Positions 26,431-37,854 of a stretch of DNA of 64,000 bases are shown one piece after another. The notes under the pieces were generated by a model that saw only the letters and a list, made by a program, of their open reading frames with translations, was not told the origin of the DNA and did not search any database. Both the position numbers and the translations under genes were made by a program. The stretch's first letter is position 1. Each line of letters opens with the position of its first letter. The stretch comes from Stratiolaelaps scimitus. Lineage: Eukaryota > Arthropoda > Arachnida > Mesostigmata > Laelapidae. The stretch covers positions 1,488,001 to 1,552,000 of the forward strand of contig JABWDB010000035.1 of NCBI GenBank assembly GCA_019614645.1. Reading direction: 5' to 3'.

Positions 26431-26482
26431 GTTTGCATTGTCAATTTATATATATATCTATATATAAATTGACAATGCAAAC
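26431..26482. repeat. Inverted repeat with TA-rich loop
   Basis: The left arm GTTTGCATTGTCAATTTATA (26431-26450) and the right arm TATAAATTGACAATGCAAAC (26463-26482) are perfect reverse complements of 20 bp around a 12-bp TA-rich centre. A (TA)n tract lies just upstream. This looks like a small fold-back element or a microsatellite-spawned hairpin. Confidence 0.9.
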
Positions 26483-26953
26483 ACAAGCACTATACATTCT
26501 TCTGTTAGATTAGTTTCCTGATGAACTCGTATTTCCTAGACCCGATAACAACACCAAATAGCAAAATGGCTAGCAATGCCGTTCTCCGAAGGGTACGCGT
26601 CGAACACATTAGCAGTTGTTGTTGTACTCGATTGTATCAGCCGTCCTGTATTCTATTTTTGTAAATTATTAGACGCGAATCGATATCTCGCGACATCGAA
26701 AGCTGGCCGCCATATCGTAATGCGACCGAGACTAGAAGTTATCACTAGAAGTGTTCTTCAAGCAGGACAGTCGACGACCAGGTTTCAACGAATCATTTTA
26801 GTCAGTGTACACATATATGTATATATACACTATACTCTGTGTTGTTGCCGTAGACACCTGAACTAGAATTCGCTGTGCCTACTGTCACAATGAGTGCTGT
26901 CCATTTCGAGTAGCGTCTAACAATAATGATATTCATTGCAGCTAGAGTGTGCC

Positions 26954-26957
<4 letters not shown>

Positions 26958-27013
<56 letters not shown>
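26958..27013. repeat. (TA)n microsatellite
   Basis: An almost pure TA tract of about 56 bp inside the inverted-repeat-bounded segment. Confidence 0.96.
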
Positions 27014-27015
<2 letters not shown>

Positions 27016-27290
27016 TAATATAATATTCTCATTCACATCTATCGAAAACATTGTCTGGCTACGCCGTCAACTACAATACAACTATGCGGATATTGCTGTT
27101 TCATGCCTGTAGACAGTTGTACGATATCGAGGTGTGCTAGCACATCACCATAAACATACTGGTGATAATCAATGTTCGCACCCCAAGGGCTTAACGTCCT
27201 AAGGCTAGAGGAGGACATGGTGTTGTCCTTTTGTTCTTGAGTGCTGTTTATTTCACTTGAATCTGCCTTCACGCTGTATAGCGGGAGGAA

Positions 27291-27437
27291 GGTTTACTGG
27301 TTTATTAAAGGAACTGCAATTTTTGCAATGCTTAGTTCTCTTGTGTGTCATCACCCGTTCACGGGTCTCGAACCTGCGGCCGTCAAAGCCACCGCGCTGA
27401 CACAGGCTTAGCCGTCACCGCTACCGCGCTGACACAG
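27291..27437 (-). repeat. SINE-A copy, inverted
   Basis: Read on the minus strand it has the head TCAGCGCGGTGGCTTTGACG, the B box GGTTCGAGACCC, then AAATTGCAGTTCCTTTAATA and AACCAGTAAACC. The first about 14 bases of the head (CTGTGTCAGCGCGG) are duplicated about 33 bp apart, at 27391 and 27424. A (TA)n tract abuts its 5' end. Confidence 0.75.
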
Positions 27438-27472
27438 TTATATATATATATATATATATGTATACATATATA
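27437..27472. repeat. (TA)n microsatellite at SINE-A 5' end
   Basis: The TA tract directly abuts the 5' side of the inverted SINE-A copy. Confidence 0.9.
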
Positions 27473-27539
27473 GATATTATATAATATGTTACATAGGGAA
27501 TTCTAGTTCAGGTGTCTACGGTGACACGACAGAGTACAG

Positions 27540-28660
27540 CGTAGATACAAATGTCTATGTTCGATTAAGGTCATCGAGGCTAGACAGCAAATGGTAGGAC
27601 CGGGTAGAACCGCAATATTACTCATCACTATCGAGGCCTGTCATCTTGAGCCAGCTGGCGGGGGGAAGGCGTCAGCTATAGAAACATTTAGCACAGAGTA
27701 GAAAGAAAAGAGAGAGATCGAGAGATCGGAGACATGGAAGAAACTTATCAGACCCAGCACGGAAACAGGTGGAATCTTTCCCAGGACCACGGCCGCCTAG
27801 ATTTCGCGTAGCTCTGTTTGAAAGAGACGTCCTTCCCCCATTCGTTGTAGCGGCTGCCGCGAAAAAATACGAATCGTCACTATGTTTAGCGTATTTGGAA
27901 TTTCACCGCACGAAGAAAATTCACCCCTGCTCGCCACCAGGATTTGGGATTAGGAAGCGAACCCGAGCACATTGACGGCCGAATGAATCTTTATATCAAT
28001 CCTTATAACACTGGCTGGTAACAATCGAGGGAACAGCCTCAGCAGGGCTCGCTCTTCGGGTCCTCCTCGAAGGGAACATTGCTCAAGGTAAAGTGGAACG
28101 CCCGTTTGTATTTACCGATGTTACGCCTCGCTGAAAAGGATTGACTGCTCTTTGATCGCAACCACTGGTCGCGCTCTCGCAACTGATACGTGGCTACAGA
28201 GAGGTTTTTGTTCAATAATCTGGTGTTTACGGAAAGAGAGAGAGAGAGAGACGAGTTAATGAAGCTACTTTAGCTAGTTAGTGCAGTAATGAAGGAACAA
28301 TAGCGGAAGAAAACACATTTCAAGAGCGAAATCACATCATCAGACTGTTGCACCTAACAAGGTACTACAGGTCGAAGAGCGGATAGCTTCGCGAGGCTCT
28401 GCAATCCTTTTGAAAACAAATCAAAGCTTCGTCGCATGGTAACCCGCCATGCGACTAGTTTTGCTCGTTTTTCTGTAAACTCATATTTTCTCTATCGCGC
28501 AACAAAGAATGGAAGAGAAAATGTGAGATTATGATCAAGCCACTAGTGCCACACAGTTGGTATATATATATATATATAGTATGTATGTATATGTTTTCTG
28601 AATTTGAATATATCTTTATATTGGTGTATTTTCTTTGCTCTCGAGCAAACCACAGTAAGG
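27540..28660. other. No recognised gene
   Basis: Unique DNA with a GA run at 28236-28252 and a TA tract at 28561-28578. A CTCAAG/GTAAAG donor-like site near 28087 follows an open frame of about 20 codons, too little to call. Confidence 0.45.
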
Positions 28661-28694
28661 CGCAATATATATAATATATATATATATATATATA

Positions 28695-28770
28695 CTTTTT
28701 TTTTTCGAGCTGTTCCCCTGTCTGACAGGCCTCAGCTCTTAACCTTTAGGTATTACTATGAGGACCTGTC
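28695..28770 (+). repeat. Dispersed repeat family C copy
   Basis: CGAGCTGTTCCCCTGTCTG, ACAGGCCTCAGCTCTTAACC and TTTAGGTATTACTATGAGGA match the inverted copy at 2.4 kb. The copy lies between a (TA)n tract and a SINE-B copy, so 28.66-28.97 kb is a nested cluster. Confidence 0.65.
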
Positions 28771-28799
28771 GGGGCCACCTTTGCTTATTCTCTGCCTTA

Positions 28800-28943
28800 C
28801 TCGTACCTGACAACAATCTTCAGATAAAGAAAGATGATAAAGAACTCCAAAGATTCTCCGCGTTTTACAGGATTTGAACCCAACACACGTCTCTCTCCGG
28901 TCTAGTAGTCTAAGACGCTCACCACTAGACCATCCAGGGGACA
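28800..28943 (-). repeat. SINE-B copy, inverted
   Basis: On the minus strand it reads GGTCTAGTGGTGAGCGTCTT, then GGGTTCAAATCC, then ATCTTTGGAGTTCTTTATC and TTTCTTTATCTGAAG. This matches the 45.7-kb copy. Its 5' end abuts a (TA)n tract at 28942-28971. Confidence 0.7.
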
Positions 28944-28971
28944 TATATATATATAATATATATATATATAT

Positions 28972-29753
28972 GTCATTTAAAGCACCTTACAACTTCCCGG
29001 TCGAGCTTTCACCTCCCATGTGGTCCCCTTCTCAATATCTCCCATTTCCCTTCGTGGCTAGGCCATGCCCATACCCATGGGCCATGCTCAAACGATAGGG
29101 TCGCACGCTCAGACGCCGCGATCCCCGCTGGTCTGCCCATTTGCATAAACTGCACAGGCTGTCAGCTAGCGTACCCGGCTACTTACTGCTAATGTACGGA
29201 CGTGTACAGTTAGTAGTTACCAGCGTCTCGTCCATGAGGGTGGAGGGTACGCCGTTCTGGAGTCCGGTGTAAAAGGAGGTAAGAGAGTCTGTGGCAGGCT
29301 CCTAGCAGAGAAGTCTAGACAGAGCGAAAGGACCGCTGGGATGCTGACGCAGGGCCGGAACTATCCAGAAGAAAATCACGACGAGGAGTTGATAGAAACG
29401 ATGACGGCGTCTGCGAGTTTAGGTAGAGACCGATTGGCTAGCAGCACCAGGCGCCATCAAAAAATCCATTGTACCACAGCAATTGGCCGGATACCTCCAC
29501 CTATTGTATCTGCACGTCCACTTATCTGGCTATTTCTATAAATATGTTATATCTCTCTCGGTATGCCTCAGTGTGTGTGTGTGTGTGTGCATGTGTGTAT
29601 TTGTGCTCGAATCGGTGATGCTGGCTGTCTCCAACTTCAGCTTGCTTTTCTCACTCGTTAACCAGCTATTATATGTTGTAGCTGGCTGGCTAACCGGTGC
29701 GTCAAAATTATTTACGTTAGATATATCTATCTATCTTTTTAATTTTCTTTTTT

Positions 29754-29757
<4 letters not shown>
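28972..29757. other. No recognised gene
   Basis: Unique sequence with a TG run at 29571-29590. No supported frame is seen. Confidence 0.5.
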
Positions 29758-29799
<42 letters not shown>

Positions 29800-29800
29800 T
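29758..29800. repeat. (TA)n-(CA)n compound microsatellite
   Basis: A TA tract passes into a short CA run. Confidence 0.95.
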
Positions 29801-30302
29801 CCACGCAGTGTAATACAAGTGCCCCTTCAGCTGGCAGCCATTGGACGCCGATCTGTAGTTGTTGCTACATCGGCACAATTCTCTCCGACAGCGGCGGCAG
29901 TTGCAGCTGCCTCGACCACTACTGCCCCTGAAGGCTGCATCTCATCGTCGAGGAGCTTTGCCTGTTCCTGTCGCAGACGGCCATCCTGTCAGACGCACAC
30001 TCTGTCAGATGAACGGGCTTACAACGACATAGACAAGCTCATGAAGTACTAGCAGCAGCAGCGTCAATCACTAGGTCATACCCGGTGCAGGCAGACATAG
30101 CCACTCCGTCATCCCTGCTTTGCTGGCTTCACACTGCTCTGGTGGGGTGAGCTGAGATAGGGGCTTGCTGGCCGTCACCCCCAAATACCCGAATAATTGC
30201 TCCGCCGCACCGGCTTCGTCCATGAGAAAGAGGACCGACAAGGCCGGCAACGATGGGGCCGACACACGCCGTTGCCACCGCCTCGGCGACCCGTGGAAAC
30301 AA

Positions 30303-30333
30303 CAACAGCAGCAGCAGCAGCAGCAGCAGTAGC
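30303..30333. repeat. CAG trinucleotide run
   Basis: About nine CAG units. They are not in a supported coding frame: the plus-strand frame gives poly-alanine and the minus-strand frame poly-leucine. Confidence 0.9.
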
Positions 30334-31019
30334 AGCTCCAATTCGCCCGCCCTCATCTCAAGGTCATCGGCAAACATTGACTAGCGCCTTTCGGCTTGGC
30401 TGTCACAGTATAAATCTCAGTATAAATACAACCGAGCAGGCCGCTCTTTCGCTCCTCGCGCCACCAAACGCGGCCTGTTTCCATGGGCCTACAGCTTCTG
30501 TGTGGCCTCTATCCTCTATCCGTTACCCGATCCGATCCGACGTGTGTGTTTGTGTCGGTGTCTGTGCCGTTGTGCAATATCCTGCTAGGCATCGCGCTAG
30601 ACCACCACTCATAGCACTTCAATCCAATTCATGGCGGGCCAATGCACGTAGCTGGGGAGCTAGGTTTGCTGGCCTGTCCGCTGGTTGCCTTCGCTCACCT
30701 CTCAAGTGCCACTGTTACAACTACAACTAGCGCTAGTATTACCACAACAATGACGTCGAGAACAGAGGCCGCGCCGGCGGCCGCGATTGTGGGTGAGAGA
30801 TAGCGACCGACAGGCCGACTGCTGAAGCGTTTGAAGCTAAGCCGGCGTCTGGGGGTGGCCCATCCCTGATCCCTGCCCTTGCCAGACATTCAAGGCCGCG
30901 TTCTGTTGTGGCCTTCAGCAGCCACCACGACCACCCCCGCTGCTCTCGCCAAGCAGCATCTCCCGCAAACATGGTCCACCCTCTCACTCCAATCTCTCTC
31001 TCTCAGAGCATTTTCTGTT

Positions 31020-31451
31020 CTACTCGCTCTGTGGCTCGTTCATAGCTAGTGGTTCTCTCTCTATCTCTCTCTCTATGTCTAGCGTGTTCCAATTCCACCT
31101 GCTTCCGTCTCCAAGTACAAGCGAGCAGTACGGAGAGCCAGTCACTGAGGGCGAAGACAAAACGATGTCTGCCTCTGTAGTATTGCCGTGAGCAGCGACT
31201 GTGCCCCTGGCTCTAGCTAACGGTAGCGGCGGCCCCGGAAGCTTCGGCGGCGGACGCCGCCCGTTCATTCTCCAGAGGCTCTCTTCTGCTGCAGGAGGTA
31301 GCTGCTGCGGCCAGCCGCTGTATGTGAGATGGATCATGCGTGGGCGGGCGGCCTGCGCACGAGGTACTGGTGTTGCTCTCCCCTGCTGACCCCATCCATG
31401 GTTAGCCGTCGTTAGGGGGCTCTTCTTTGCTTCGTGTTCTGTATTCGGCAA
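31020..31451 (-). CDS. Uncharacterised open block, about 143 codons
   Basis: The GC-rich frame is open without an ATG at its head; the first in-frame ATG starts MIHLTYSGWPQQ. It is proline/alanine-rich in the middle, and an ERE-type run near the end comes from a (CT)n microsatellite. A GCAG/GTGGAA donor candidate lies inside. Nothing is recognised. Confidence 0.18.
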   Translation of the reverse strand: MPNTEHEAKKSPLTTANHGWGQQGRATPVPRAQAARPRMIHLTYSGWPQQLPPAAEESLWRMNGRRPPPKLPGPPLPLARARGTVAAHGNTTEADIVLSSPSVTGSPYCSLVLGDGSRWNWNTLDIEREIEREPLAMNEPQSE

Positions 31452-33029
31452 CGAGAGGCGACCGTGAAAGTAGGAAGGGAGTGAGTACAGCCACTGTTAG
31501 GAGAGCTGTTCCAGAGGTGGGGCTAGCCAGAGAGGGGGCGGGCAACGGGGAGCTCTGGGCCTCGGGGGTCCAGGCCCGTCCACAGACACGCAGCACCCAC
31601 CCAGGGGACTGCCGCCGGCGGTGTCTGGCTCGTTTATGGTCGAGGTACACTTGATAGTAGCGAGCCCGGAAGGGAACCCTGGCGGAAGCTGTTCCTGGAA
31701 TAGCTACTGAGCTTGAGCCGGCCGGGCGCCTGGTGGCCTTCTAAGGCGCTTTTTCCTCCCGGGGATCTCGTCCAGCGAACTAAAGTTCCAGCCGGGTTCG
31801 TCGTCGGTGTATTATGTTCTATGTTGGATAGGCAAGACAGCGTTTGTGAAAGACGCCAGAGTGACTGGCGTTCACCTCGATGGTTGGCTGACCCGCTGAG
31901 AGAGTTCCCAACAGGCTGGCAGATGAATTACCAGAATGTCAGTTAAAAAATAAATACGTCGCACATCACGCCAAGCTTCCGATTTCAGACGTGTCCGACC
32001 GTACACAAAATGAGGTCGTATGCAGAGATGCGGAGACTAAAACGGTGGGAGGCGAAAGGTTGGCGCACGATAACGAGTGTATTTATGAGACGAGGTCCGA
32101 GTATTAGTGATCGTACCTAGTGGCTTGGAATTGGGTTCGTAAGAAATATTCTCGCTCTATTATTGTTATTACTGCTGCTCCTGCTACGTCGATCAACGCT
32201 GCTGTCAACTCAGCAGCGTACGACAACCAGTCAATGGATTGTCGTGATGGTCGGCGTCAACGACTAGCAATAAACGAACTCATGGGAGCATCTCCCGTGA
32301 ATAAAAAAAAACAGTTGAAATGTATCGATTGCGATGAGTGCGAGCATATCACAGTGAGAAGGAACAGTCGTAAGCGCACGTGCATTTTAATGCACGTCCT
32401 CTGTAAAGCCTGGCTATTTTTTGAAGGGCCATTTTTGCAAGCGTTCAATGACAATCGTATAATCTTGGGACGTTTACGTCCAGTACCGAAGGTCGACTTA
32501 GAAAGGTCGAAGGTATTATGGGTCAAAGTTTCAAAAGAGTTTCAACGATTGCGTCACCCGAAACTCATCTTGGCATTTCTGTTCTTGTTGAGTTCTTCAC
32601 ACTAGATAGTACATTGTGCATATCGCAATTAATCAGTTTGCCATTGTGAGTGGCTTTGTGCGTTGAGTCCGTTAACACTGATTAGTAATATCTTCATTGA
32701 ATCAATGAATTTTCTAAGAATATATTGAAACACTCGTGGATCCGTTGGAAATCGTCATTCACAAATAGTGCAAAATATTGGTCGACCGACATCTCCCAGC
32801 CATAAGTGACAACCTTGAGCTGGACACATCGAAAGAGTCCTTCGAACTCAACTTACTCGGGCAGTCCCCAGCCAGTTGTGAGTTCGGCTGCTTCACTACA
32901 TATATATATATGTATTATATATATATATATATACCCGTTCTTTGGAATGTTTCACTTTATGAATCAATGACCTTTGCCACGAGCCTACGGCGATATCGAC
33001 CCGGAAAAGCACAGCAACTTCGCAGGCTC

Positions 33030-33153
33030 TGTGCAAGCCCTATCCGGCTACGGTTCGAGGCCCGCTGCGTGATGACATATAAGAGAGCTTAAGCATTGTG
33101 AAATTGCAGCTCATTTAATAAACCAATAAAGCTTTACCCTTACCTTTACCTTT
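33030..33153 (+). repeat. SINE-A copy
   Basis: It shares a B box (GGTTCGAGGCC, 33052-33062), then GACATATAAGAGAGCTTAAG, then AAATTGCAGCTC and AATAAACCAATAAA, ending in TTTACC-type repeats. It matches the copy at 62.1 kb almost base for base from the B box onwards. The tRNA-like head upstream is degenerate. Confidence 0.8.
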
Positions 33154-33431
33154 ATATTATAGTTATATATAATTCACAGCATCCTTCATTGGTGGCTCGA
33201 TACCCTCGAACTGTTTCCATTTTTCAAGCCAAAGTCACCATACGTACACGGCCTCCATCGCGGTCACATCGCGAGGCCTAAACTGCCACAGCTTGCACTA
33301 CCCAGGTAGGCATTACCTAAGTTGCATATCATATAGTTAGATTTAATTTACTTTTGTGTTATTTTAAAACTACAGCAGTTTTCCTTTAGGGCCTGTTACT
33401 TAACGCTGTTTATAGCTCATCTGCTGCCTGT

Positions 33432-33435
<4 letters not shown>

Positions 33436-33498
<63 letters not shown>

Positions 33499-33529
33499 AA
33501 ATATATATATATATATATGTATATATAAG
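33436..33529. repeat. (TA)n microsatellite, about 94 bp
   Basis: A long TA tract with a few G or A interruptions near its right end. Confidence 0.96.
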
Positions 33530-33555
33530 GCATTTGAGGATATTCATAAGCACAT

Positions 33556-33636
33556 TCTGAGATGAGAGCGTGGAAACTCTGATACAGAGTTGCAGAGTTT
33601 CCATTACAGAAACTCGTTCTATTCTCTCATCTCGGA
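33556..33636. repeat. Nested inverted repeat
   Basis: The outer arms TCTGAGATGAGAG and CTCTCATCTCGGA pair at 12 of 13 positions. Inside, GGAAACTCTG (33572-33581) and CAGAGTTTCC (33593-33602) pair perfectly around an 11-nt loop. The asymmetric spacer (3 against 21 nt) argues against a microRNA precursor. Confidence 0.75.
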
Positions 33637-34173
33637 CTTTCTAGCATAGAAAAGATGGAGCAGTTAGTTGTGTTTCCTTTGATTGAATTCACTTCAGGAC
33701 TCATCCCGGTCTCGTTAGCCCTTCCCCCTTAGTTACAATATAAATCCGGCGTAAGCAATCACAGGCAAGCACGCACACACACACAAGCGCACACGCAGAT
33801 GTTGCGACATGCCGGCCAAAGAGAAATCCACTTTCCCTTACGTCAGCCACAGCAGGATCTGCACCTGTGGTATTCATCCGGTCGATTTAGAAAAGGCGGT
33901 GAGCGTAGCTGCTACCATCGCTATCGTCTACACCATCACTGAAACACTTATATAGATACATTTAATTGATCAGGACTTGACTCTATCCTCAGATACAGAT
34001 AATAAAAGTTGCATGACCCGCTGGCCCCTGGCTGAGTATCTCTTTGCAGCCCTATTTAAGCTTGTGATTCCACCTAACCGCTTAGATACGTCATCTTTTC
34101 AACGTATGTCTTTACACCACCCGTCCCCGCCTGCGAAGGCTGTCTAAAATAACAACGCGATCGTTCCACGAGT

Positions 34174-34509
34174 TCACCGAACACTCGTACATGTGTCCCG
34201 CCATTGTTGTGCCTTCATCTCTCTGTCTTTATTTTTGTCTGCTTCTTGCGCTGAGTTTTCCTTTGAAAAATCCGCATGCAACTCAAGCTGCCTGCGTGTC
34301 CTTTTGTACATTGCCACCATATCGGACCACCGAGCATCGCTGAAGACACCGCGCGATATCCCATCCCGTTGGACGGCGTCGATAATGAACTGGCACCATC
34401 GAACAACGTCAAGGGTCGTGGATGGCACCAGCAGGAGGCGATGCTGACTAGTAACTTGGCCTTTTCTTAGTGCGAGTCGCTGGGCCGAAACCGGAGTCCG
34501 CAGTCTCAA
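34174..34509 (-). CDS. Uncharacterised open block, about 111 codons
   Basis: The frame is open without an ATG at its head, so it would be an internal or broken exon. Composition is coding-like: a mixed hydrophobic part around VVRWCQFIIDAVQRDG is followed by a charged helix-like tail (KENSAQEADKNKDREMKAQQ). No family is recognised. A second frame upstream on the same strand (34510-34620) also reads open, offset by a frameshift, so a decayed gene is possible. Confidence 0.25.
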   Translation of the reverse strand: MRLRTPVSAQRLALRKGQVTSQHRLLLVPSTTLDVVRWCQFIIDAVQRDGISRGVFSDARWSDMVAMYKRTRRQLELHADFSKENSAQEADKNKDREMKAQQWRDTCTSVR

Positions 34510-37500
34510 TGGCCTTCGTCACGAAGCCTGTCTTGCGCGATACTCTGACGGGTCAAGAATGCCGAGAGGTGGAATTTGCATACGACTTTCATCTCGGTGA
34601 GAGCCTCGCCTGTGTCGGAATCCTACTTCGCTTTTTCTGTTAGCCAGCATTTACGAAATTGGAAACGTTACTAAACGGCTACTTTTTTTAAATGTGCCCT
34701 TTGGTTCTTTTAGAGGCTAGTGATAAAAACGGCTCCACTCGCGCCAATAGAGGAGGCATATCGTTTAGCTAGAATTGTTGATCAATTTGTCGAAAACGTC
34801 TGATATTTTCCAGGGTAGATAGCACTTTCAATAATGAGCACACTTCCTCATTGGCAATGAAAATTCGTATGACGGACGAAGCGGGTCACATTTGAGGCTT
34901 AAGACGATTCACAAGAATCAACTCAATAATATTAACCACATAATATATATATATATCTATATATTTATTCCTTGCATTCGTGAACTAGCAGGTATTTGTC
35001 GTTCTGATAGGAAGTGTCCTGATGGTACGTCGTTAATCCACTTTTTCGAGAGGTAAAATTCAAGTTTGGGATTGAGCTGTGGCTGACACTTTAGCACCTT
35101 CTTATGTCAGTGGCCGAGCTACACAACCTGGCCATGCAACCAATACAGCCAAACAAGCCAAGAACAGAAAATACGCCTCTTTGATGAATGAATACTACTT
35201 TAGACCAGTAGCCTTCGAAACATCGGGGGGGACCGGGGATACAATCGTTAAACTTTCTTTAGATATTAGGAGAAAGGTTAGCATCCGCTACAGGTGAACC
35301 ACGTACAACCGAATTTTCAATGCGAAGATTATATTACCTTAGATATCCAAAGGGACACCGCAATTTCTATTTTGGGCATGCTCAGGGAAGAGGGCCCTCC
35401 TTGTTCTAGATAATATATTAAGAATATATCGAGGAAGGTCTATATATATATATATATATATATATACTAGACTTTCGGGGGCGGCTGTATAAAGGCTGCA
35501 GGTTCGAGCCCCAATAAAAGGTATATATGCATTACCTAAATGTAACAGTACTATACAGCAATACCTAGATATATGGAGAGAAGAGGACACCTTCATTGTC
35601 GAGAGTTTTGCCTCGAGACAGACGATCGCGGAAGGCGGCCATCCCTCTACCAATTGACACGCCCTTATTCGGCATAATTTTTTCCATGTTAGCTCACACC
35701 GTCGTATGCAACGAAACCCTGTGTCAGTAGAAATCACGAAAGAATAAACCGCTTGCACTGTACGGCTCCTTGCTATCCGATGGGAGCATAAGGAACAAAT
35801 ATATAAATAGTTCGAAGGTTTTTATCCATCGTCGACAGCAGCGAGGCGAGCTACAACGGAGCGGACTACCACAACCTGACCTCGCACACTGGACAACAGT
35901 AAGACCCGCATACATCCATTGTTGCTGGTACCGTTGCAGCATTTTGAAAACGGTTCATAATCGATGAATACTTGAGTGTGCCGATCCTCCTCTCGTGAGA
36001 AACTCTCGTATCTCAACCGACCCGATCTTGTCGCCTCAACTAGCAGTGGATCTTAGTGGCTTTTGTTTCTATGGAGGAAGCGCACATATGAAACAAGAAG
36101 TACCCCTTTTTGTCATACAAGTCTTACAGTTCGAAGGAGGACAAAAACAAAGCTCGTATATGTCTCAATAGTTGCCCTTCCAGCTAATCCTTGCCATCTA
36201 AGTTTGGCAAGTTATCCTTATCATCTAACTTCGGTAAGTTTTGTTTCTTTCTTATCATGCCCCTTGGCAAGCCGCGCAATACTCGATTTCTATTATAGTC
36301 ACAATAAAAAAAAAGTGACCGGAACACGTGCCCTTGGTGTCTTCCGTTGCAGGAACATCTGCACAAAAATTCCCACATCTCATACAACTTTTTCCTTTGA
36401 CTCTATGTAGTAGTCTGATGCCGCATGTTTTGCCGCTCTCTGTTCCTTTCTCTCTCTCTCTCTCTCGCGTATGGATTTCAGCTCGAGGCTTCAAATGTCG
36501 TCTGAACTTCTTCTCAGATCAATCATCTCTGTCCCTGTACGTGTCTGGACCCCCCCCCCCCCCGCGCCCTAGGGGGCGGGCCAAGCAAAGTAGACGGGAG
36601 GATTCTAATTACAGTTTCCTGTATCCTGTCTCGCCAGCCGATCAGCCCATCAATTCGTTCTGCCATTTCTGAAATGTTCACTTCGCGCAACGAGTCCGCT
36701 CCTCGGTACATGCATATTAGTATCTTGTTTCATCTCGTCGGCGCCGCCAGTTCGATTTGCTTGGGCCTTCCGTCACCGAACTCGTCCGGCCTCGTGGCGC
36801 CTCGCTGTTGAGCCCCTCGCTGCTACACTTGATAGCGACTATAGTTGAACAGGTTATATACAAGTAACGGGGAAAGGGCGTAATGTGAACCTAGGACCCA
36901 TTCCCAGGACTCAAAGTGGGCCTGCGCAGGGTTGCTGAAGTAGGCTTCAGGGCTCCAGAGGCGCGAGACGTCAGCTTTTTGCGAGGAAGAGCGCCCGTTC
37001 GTGAAATTGTCGCATTTATCGTTTTCGTCAAACAGTGCGATGCTGCACGTCGCTTAGCGTTCGGGATTTCAAGTAACCTTTAAGCCACTCCCCAAATGTC
37101 GACCGCTCGCGTACGTACATATAACAGCACCGCGGTCGAAGCCCGCACGAAGACAGGCGAGGCAGGCCTCGTTCGCGGGCCAGAGTTGAGGGATCCGACT
37201 TTTCTCTCTCGTGTAATCTTTGTCGATTTTACCACGGTACGTGTCATAACTGCGGCAGCGTCGGCAGGCGAATGTAGGCAGCAATTGCAAACGCGCATCG
37301 CGCCGAACTAGACGTGTCATTAGCAATAACAAAAATAATTAGATAATACCTTCGCTGTACAAACATTGTTCTCGACGGTGCGTTCCCGACGTGCAAAAGC
37401 TAGCACAATCTGCTTTTGATGACTATGACCCGCTATTCTACGGCTCAGCATTTCGGCTCGCTTTCGTATTTTGGCCATTTTCTTCCAGCTTCAGCAAATC

Positions 37501-37854
37501 CAATTTTTGCTGCATGTCGGTTTCAATTATTATGAAACTACCCCCTTGCGAAGACTACGCACCGTACACGTCTCCGCCAGAAAGCGGTAAACAAGATCAA
37601 AACGAGAGCACCAACGGCTTCAAGCAAACACACAAGAGTCAATTATCTCAATGTCCGGCGACGCGCATCAGTCATTTTGTTGCACCTTGTTCCTACTGTT
37701 GCCTACCGTCCTTCCGCTCTATACTTTTGCATTCTACGCTTTTAAAATGAAAACAAAATCAATACAGAAGGCGAAGCTGTCATCATAGGGAGAATTTGTA
37801 TTCGACCTCGAGAAACGGTTCAAGCACCGGTCAAGCATATGCTGATACCTATTG
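34510..37854. other. No recognised gene
   Basis: It holds a TA tract (35441-35466), a 27-bp-period tandem pair (36195-36242), a CT run (36449-36466) and a run of 13 C (36550-36562). Short open frames have no motifs. Confidence 0.45.
35476..35522 (+). repeat. tRNA-like B-box fragment
   Basis: GGCTGCAGGTTCGAGCCCC follows a (TA)n tract and resembles the B-box part of SINE-A. The body does not continue, so this may be a truncated copy. Confidence 0.35.

Larger units (their letters stand above)
26831..27538. repeat. 41-bp inverted repeats bounding about 625 bp
   Basis: The left arm 26831-26871 ends CCGTAGACACCTGAACTAG AATTC. The reverse complement of 27498-27538 matches it at about 36 of 41 positions. 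Between them lie a (TA)n tract (26958-27013), unique sequence and an inverted SINE-A. The ends could be terminal inverted repeats of a non-autonomous DNA element, or two inverted copies of a dispersed repeat. Confidence 0.75.
29800..33435. other. GC-rich then AT-rich unassigned DNA
   Basis: The part from 30.0 to 31.7 kb is GC-rich with CAG and CT runs and one open block (31020-31451). An open plus-strand frame of 161 codons at 32120-32605 has no ATG at its head and no recognised motif. A TA tract lies at 32899-32932. One SINE-A copy is present. Confidence 0.4.

Noticed and set aside
29483..30052. 189-codon plus-strand open frame
   Set aside because: It starts without an ATG in a strong context and reads through TG, TA and CA microsatellites.
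32120..32605. 161-codon plus-strand open frame
   Set aside because: There is no ATG at the head, no domain and no good splice borders; kept only as a note.
33556..33636. microRNA precursor
   Set aside because: The arms are asymmetric and the main stem is interrupted by a 21-nt bulge on one side.
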